From Marinomonas profundi (GTDB lineage: Bacteria; Pseudomonadota; Gammaproteobacteria; Pseudomonadales; Marinomonadaceae): DNA of 64,000 nucleotides. A program made the position numbers and the translations under genes. The stretch spans positions 806,001-870,000 of the forward strand of contig NZ_CP073013.1 of NCBI RefSeq assembly GCF_020694005.1, in the 5' to 3' direction. Shown here one piece after another: positions 63,138-64,000 of the stretch; the stretch's first letter is position 1, and each line of letters starts with the position of its first letter. The notes under the pieces are model-generated. The model was not told the DNA's origin. It saw only the letters and a list, made by a program, of their open reading frames with translations, and did no database searches.

Positions 63138-64000
63138 ATGACAATACTTTCAGCAGGCGCCCGTTTTAGACACGCCGTCGCCACCCAATCGCCATTACAA
63201 GTGGTCGGCGCCGTAAACGCCTATTGCGCCATGATGGCAGAACAAACAGGGCATCATGCCATTTACCTATCTGGCGGCGGTGTCGCTAACGCCTCCTATG
63301 GTTTGCCAGACCTTGGCATGACGGATTTGCACGATGTCTTAGAAGACGTGCGACGCATCACTTCTGCGTCGAATTTGCCATTACTGGTCGATATCGACAC
63401 TGGCTTTGGTGGTGCTTTTAATATCGCCAGAACTATCCAACAGATGGAAAAAGCCGGTGCCGCGGCGGTGCATATTGAAGACCAAGTCCAGCAAAAGCGC
63501 TGTGGTCATCGCCCCAATAAAGCCATTGTTAGCCAAAACGAAATGGTCGATCGTGTCAAAGCCTGCGTAGACGCTCGTGTCGATGACAACTTTGTCATCA
63601 TGGCGCGCACCGATGCCTTAGCGGTAGAAGGTATGGAATCCGCCATCGAACGCGCCATTGCTTGTGTTGAAGCCGGCGCCGATATGATCTTCCCCGAAGC
63701 CATGATCACCTTGGAGCAATACCAAGAATTTGTCGCCGCAGTAAAGATTCCCGTATTGGCAAACATCACTGAATTTGGTGCCACGCCATTATTTAGTAAA
63801 GAAGAGTTGGCCAGCGCTGGCGTGGACTTAGTGCTCTATCCATTAAGTGCGTTTCGCGCCATGAACAAAGCGGCACTAAACGTCTATCAGCATTTATTAA
63901 ACGACGGCCACCAGCGCAATGTGGTCGACAGTATGCAAACCCGTAATGAGCTTTACGAATTTCTCAACTACCATGAATACGAAGACAAATTAGATGCGCT
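63138..64000 (+). CDS. prpB: 2-methylisocitrate lyase PrpB, C-terminus cut by window edge
   Basis: About 287 codons are present from the ATG at 63138 (ribosome site AAGAGGG); the last few residues lie beyond the window. Motifs of the PEP mutase/isocitrate lyase family are [36 protein letters not shown], the catalytic [14 protein letters not shown] loop (Cys general acid), [11 protein letters not shown] and [12 protein letters not shown]. It splits 2-methylisocitrate to pyruvate and succinate in propionate degradation. prpC and later genes are expected just past the edge. Confidence 0.95.
   Translation, partial: MTILSAGARFRHAVATQSPLQVVGAVNAYCAMMAEQTGHHAIYLSGGGVANASYGLPDLGMTDLHDVLEDVRRITSASNLPLLVDIDTGFGGAFNIARTIQQMEKAGAAAVHIEDQVQQKRCGHRPNKAIVSQNEMVDRVKACVDARVDDNFVIMARTDALAVEGMESAIERAIACVEAGADMIFPEAMITLEQYQEFVAAVKIPVLANITEFGATPLFSKEELASAGVDLVLYPLSAFRAMNKAALNVYQHLLNDGHQRNVVDSMQTRNELYEFLNYHEYEDKLDA

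Noticed and set aside
1..64000. Prophage, integrative element or defence island
   Set aside because: No integrase, transposase, phage structural, toxin-antitoxin or restriction genes were recognised; the content is chromosomal housekeeping and transport.

Overview
The window reads as a chromosomal segment of a marine gammaproteobacterium of the Oceanospirillales, most like Marinomonas. This is inferred from protein resemblance, moderate GC, FabY-type fatty-acid initiation, a BetI/ChoXWV choline module and a DUF5062 protein; no database search was possible. Nearly all of it is densely packed chromosomal backbone. I see no rRNA, no confident tRNA, no CRISPR array, no prophage and no intact insertion sequence.

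Layout. 1-1000: the ribosomal operon rpsF-rpsR-membrane protein (reverse strand). 1.1-4.6 kb: an OmpV/MipA-like outer-membrane protein and three EamA/DMT transporters. 4.7-8.2 kb: thiamine ABC importer thiBPQ behind a clear TPP riboswitch. 8.2-22 kb: lipopolysaccharide core region, with hldE-msbA-waaA on the reverse strand and an AGE-family isomerase, hldD, waaF, a GT9, a WaaE-like GT2 and a GT4 on the forward strand, followed by a YejM/PbgA-like sulfatase-fold membrane protein, an interspersed-repeat cluster and ugd. 22-30.6 kb: a small unknown gene, sseA, tlyA, a MATE pump, a second-type Lon, upp, and a LysE exporter with a RutR-like TetR regulator. 30.6-31.1 kb: a gene-free stretch with a candidate structured RNA and a RutR-box-like operator. 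31-41 kb: diguanylate cyclase, glutathionyl-hydroquinone reductase, Bax, FabY, LysR, YceI, membrane proteins, an RmlD-like reductase and TatD. 41-50 kb: pckA, gnd, trmJ, a SuhB homologue that has lost its catalytic residues, a Gfo/Idh/MocA oxidoreductase with a His-rich tail, YceH, a sterol-desaturase-family protein and a DUF1801-like protein. 50-56.5 kb: a MalY/PatB-type lyase, betI-choXWV and a LysR regulator. 56.6-58.7 kb: a TonB-dependent siderophore receptor behind a Fur box. 58.8-64 kb: single-chain glycyl-tRNA synthetase, DUF3429, a DUF1826 gene under a perfect Zur-like palindrome, DUF5062, and the start of a propionate/2-methylcitrate locus (GntR regulator and prpB, cut by the window edge).

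How the genes work together. The 8-22 kb block makes and assembles inner-core LPS: HldE and HldD make ADP-heptose, WaaA adds Kdo, WaaF and the other transferases extend the core, MsbA flips it, and the YejM-like protein may tune LPS synthesis. Several transporter sets carry visible control elements: TPP riboswitch (thiamine), BetI palindromes (choline), Fur box (iron), Zur palindrome (zinc) and repeated TTGTCGACAA sites (propionate regulator).

Most unusual items: the SuhB pseudoenzyme next to trmJ; the unassigned structured RNA and RutR-like operator upstream of the TetR/LysE pair; the three tandem 16-bp repeats in front of prpB; and the Zur-like palindrome over the DUF1826 gene. I did not find a clear multi-gene system that is wholly new.
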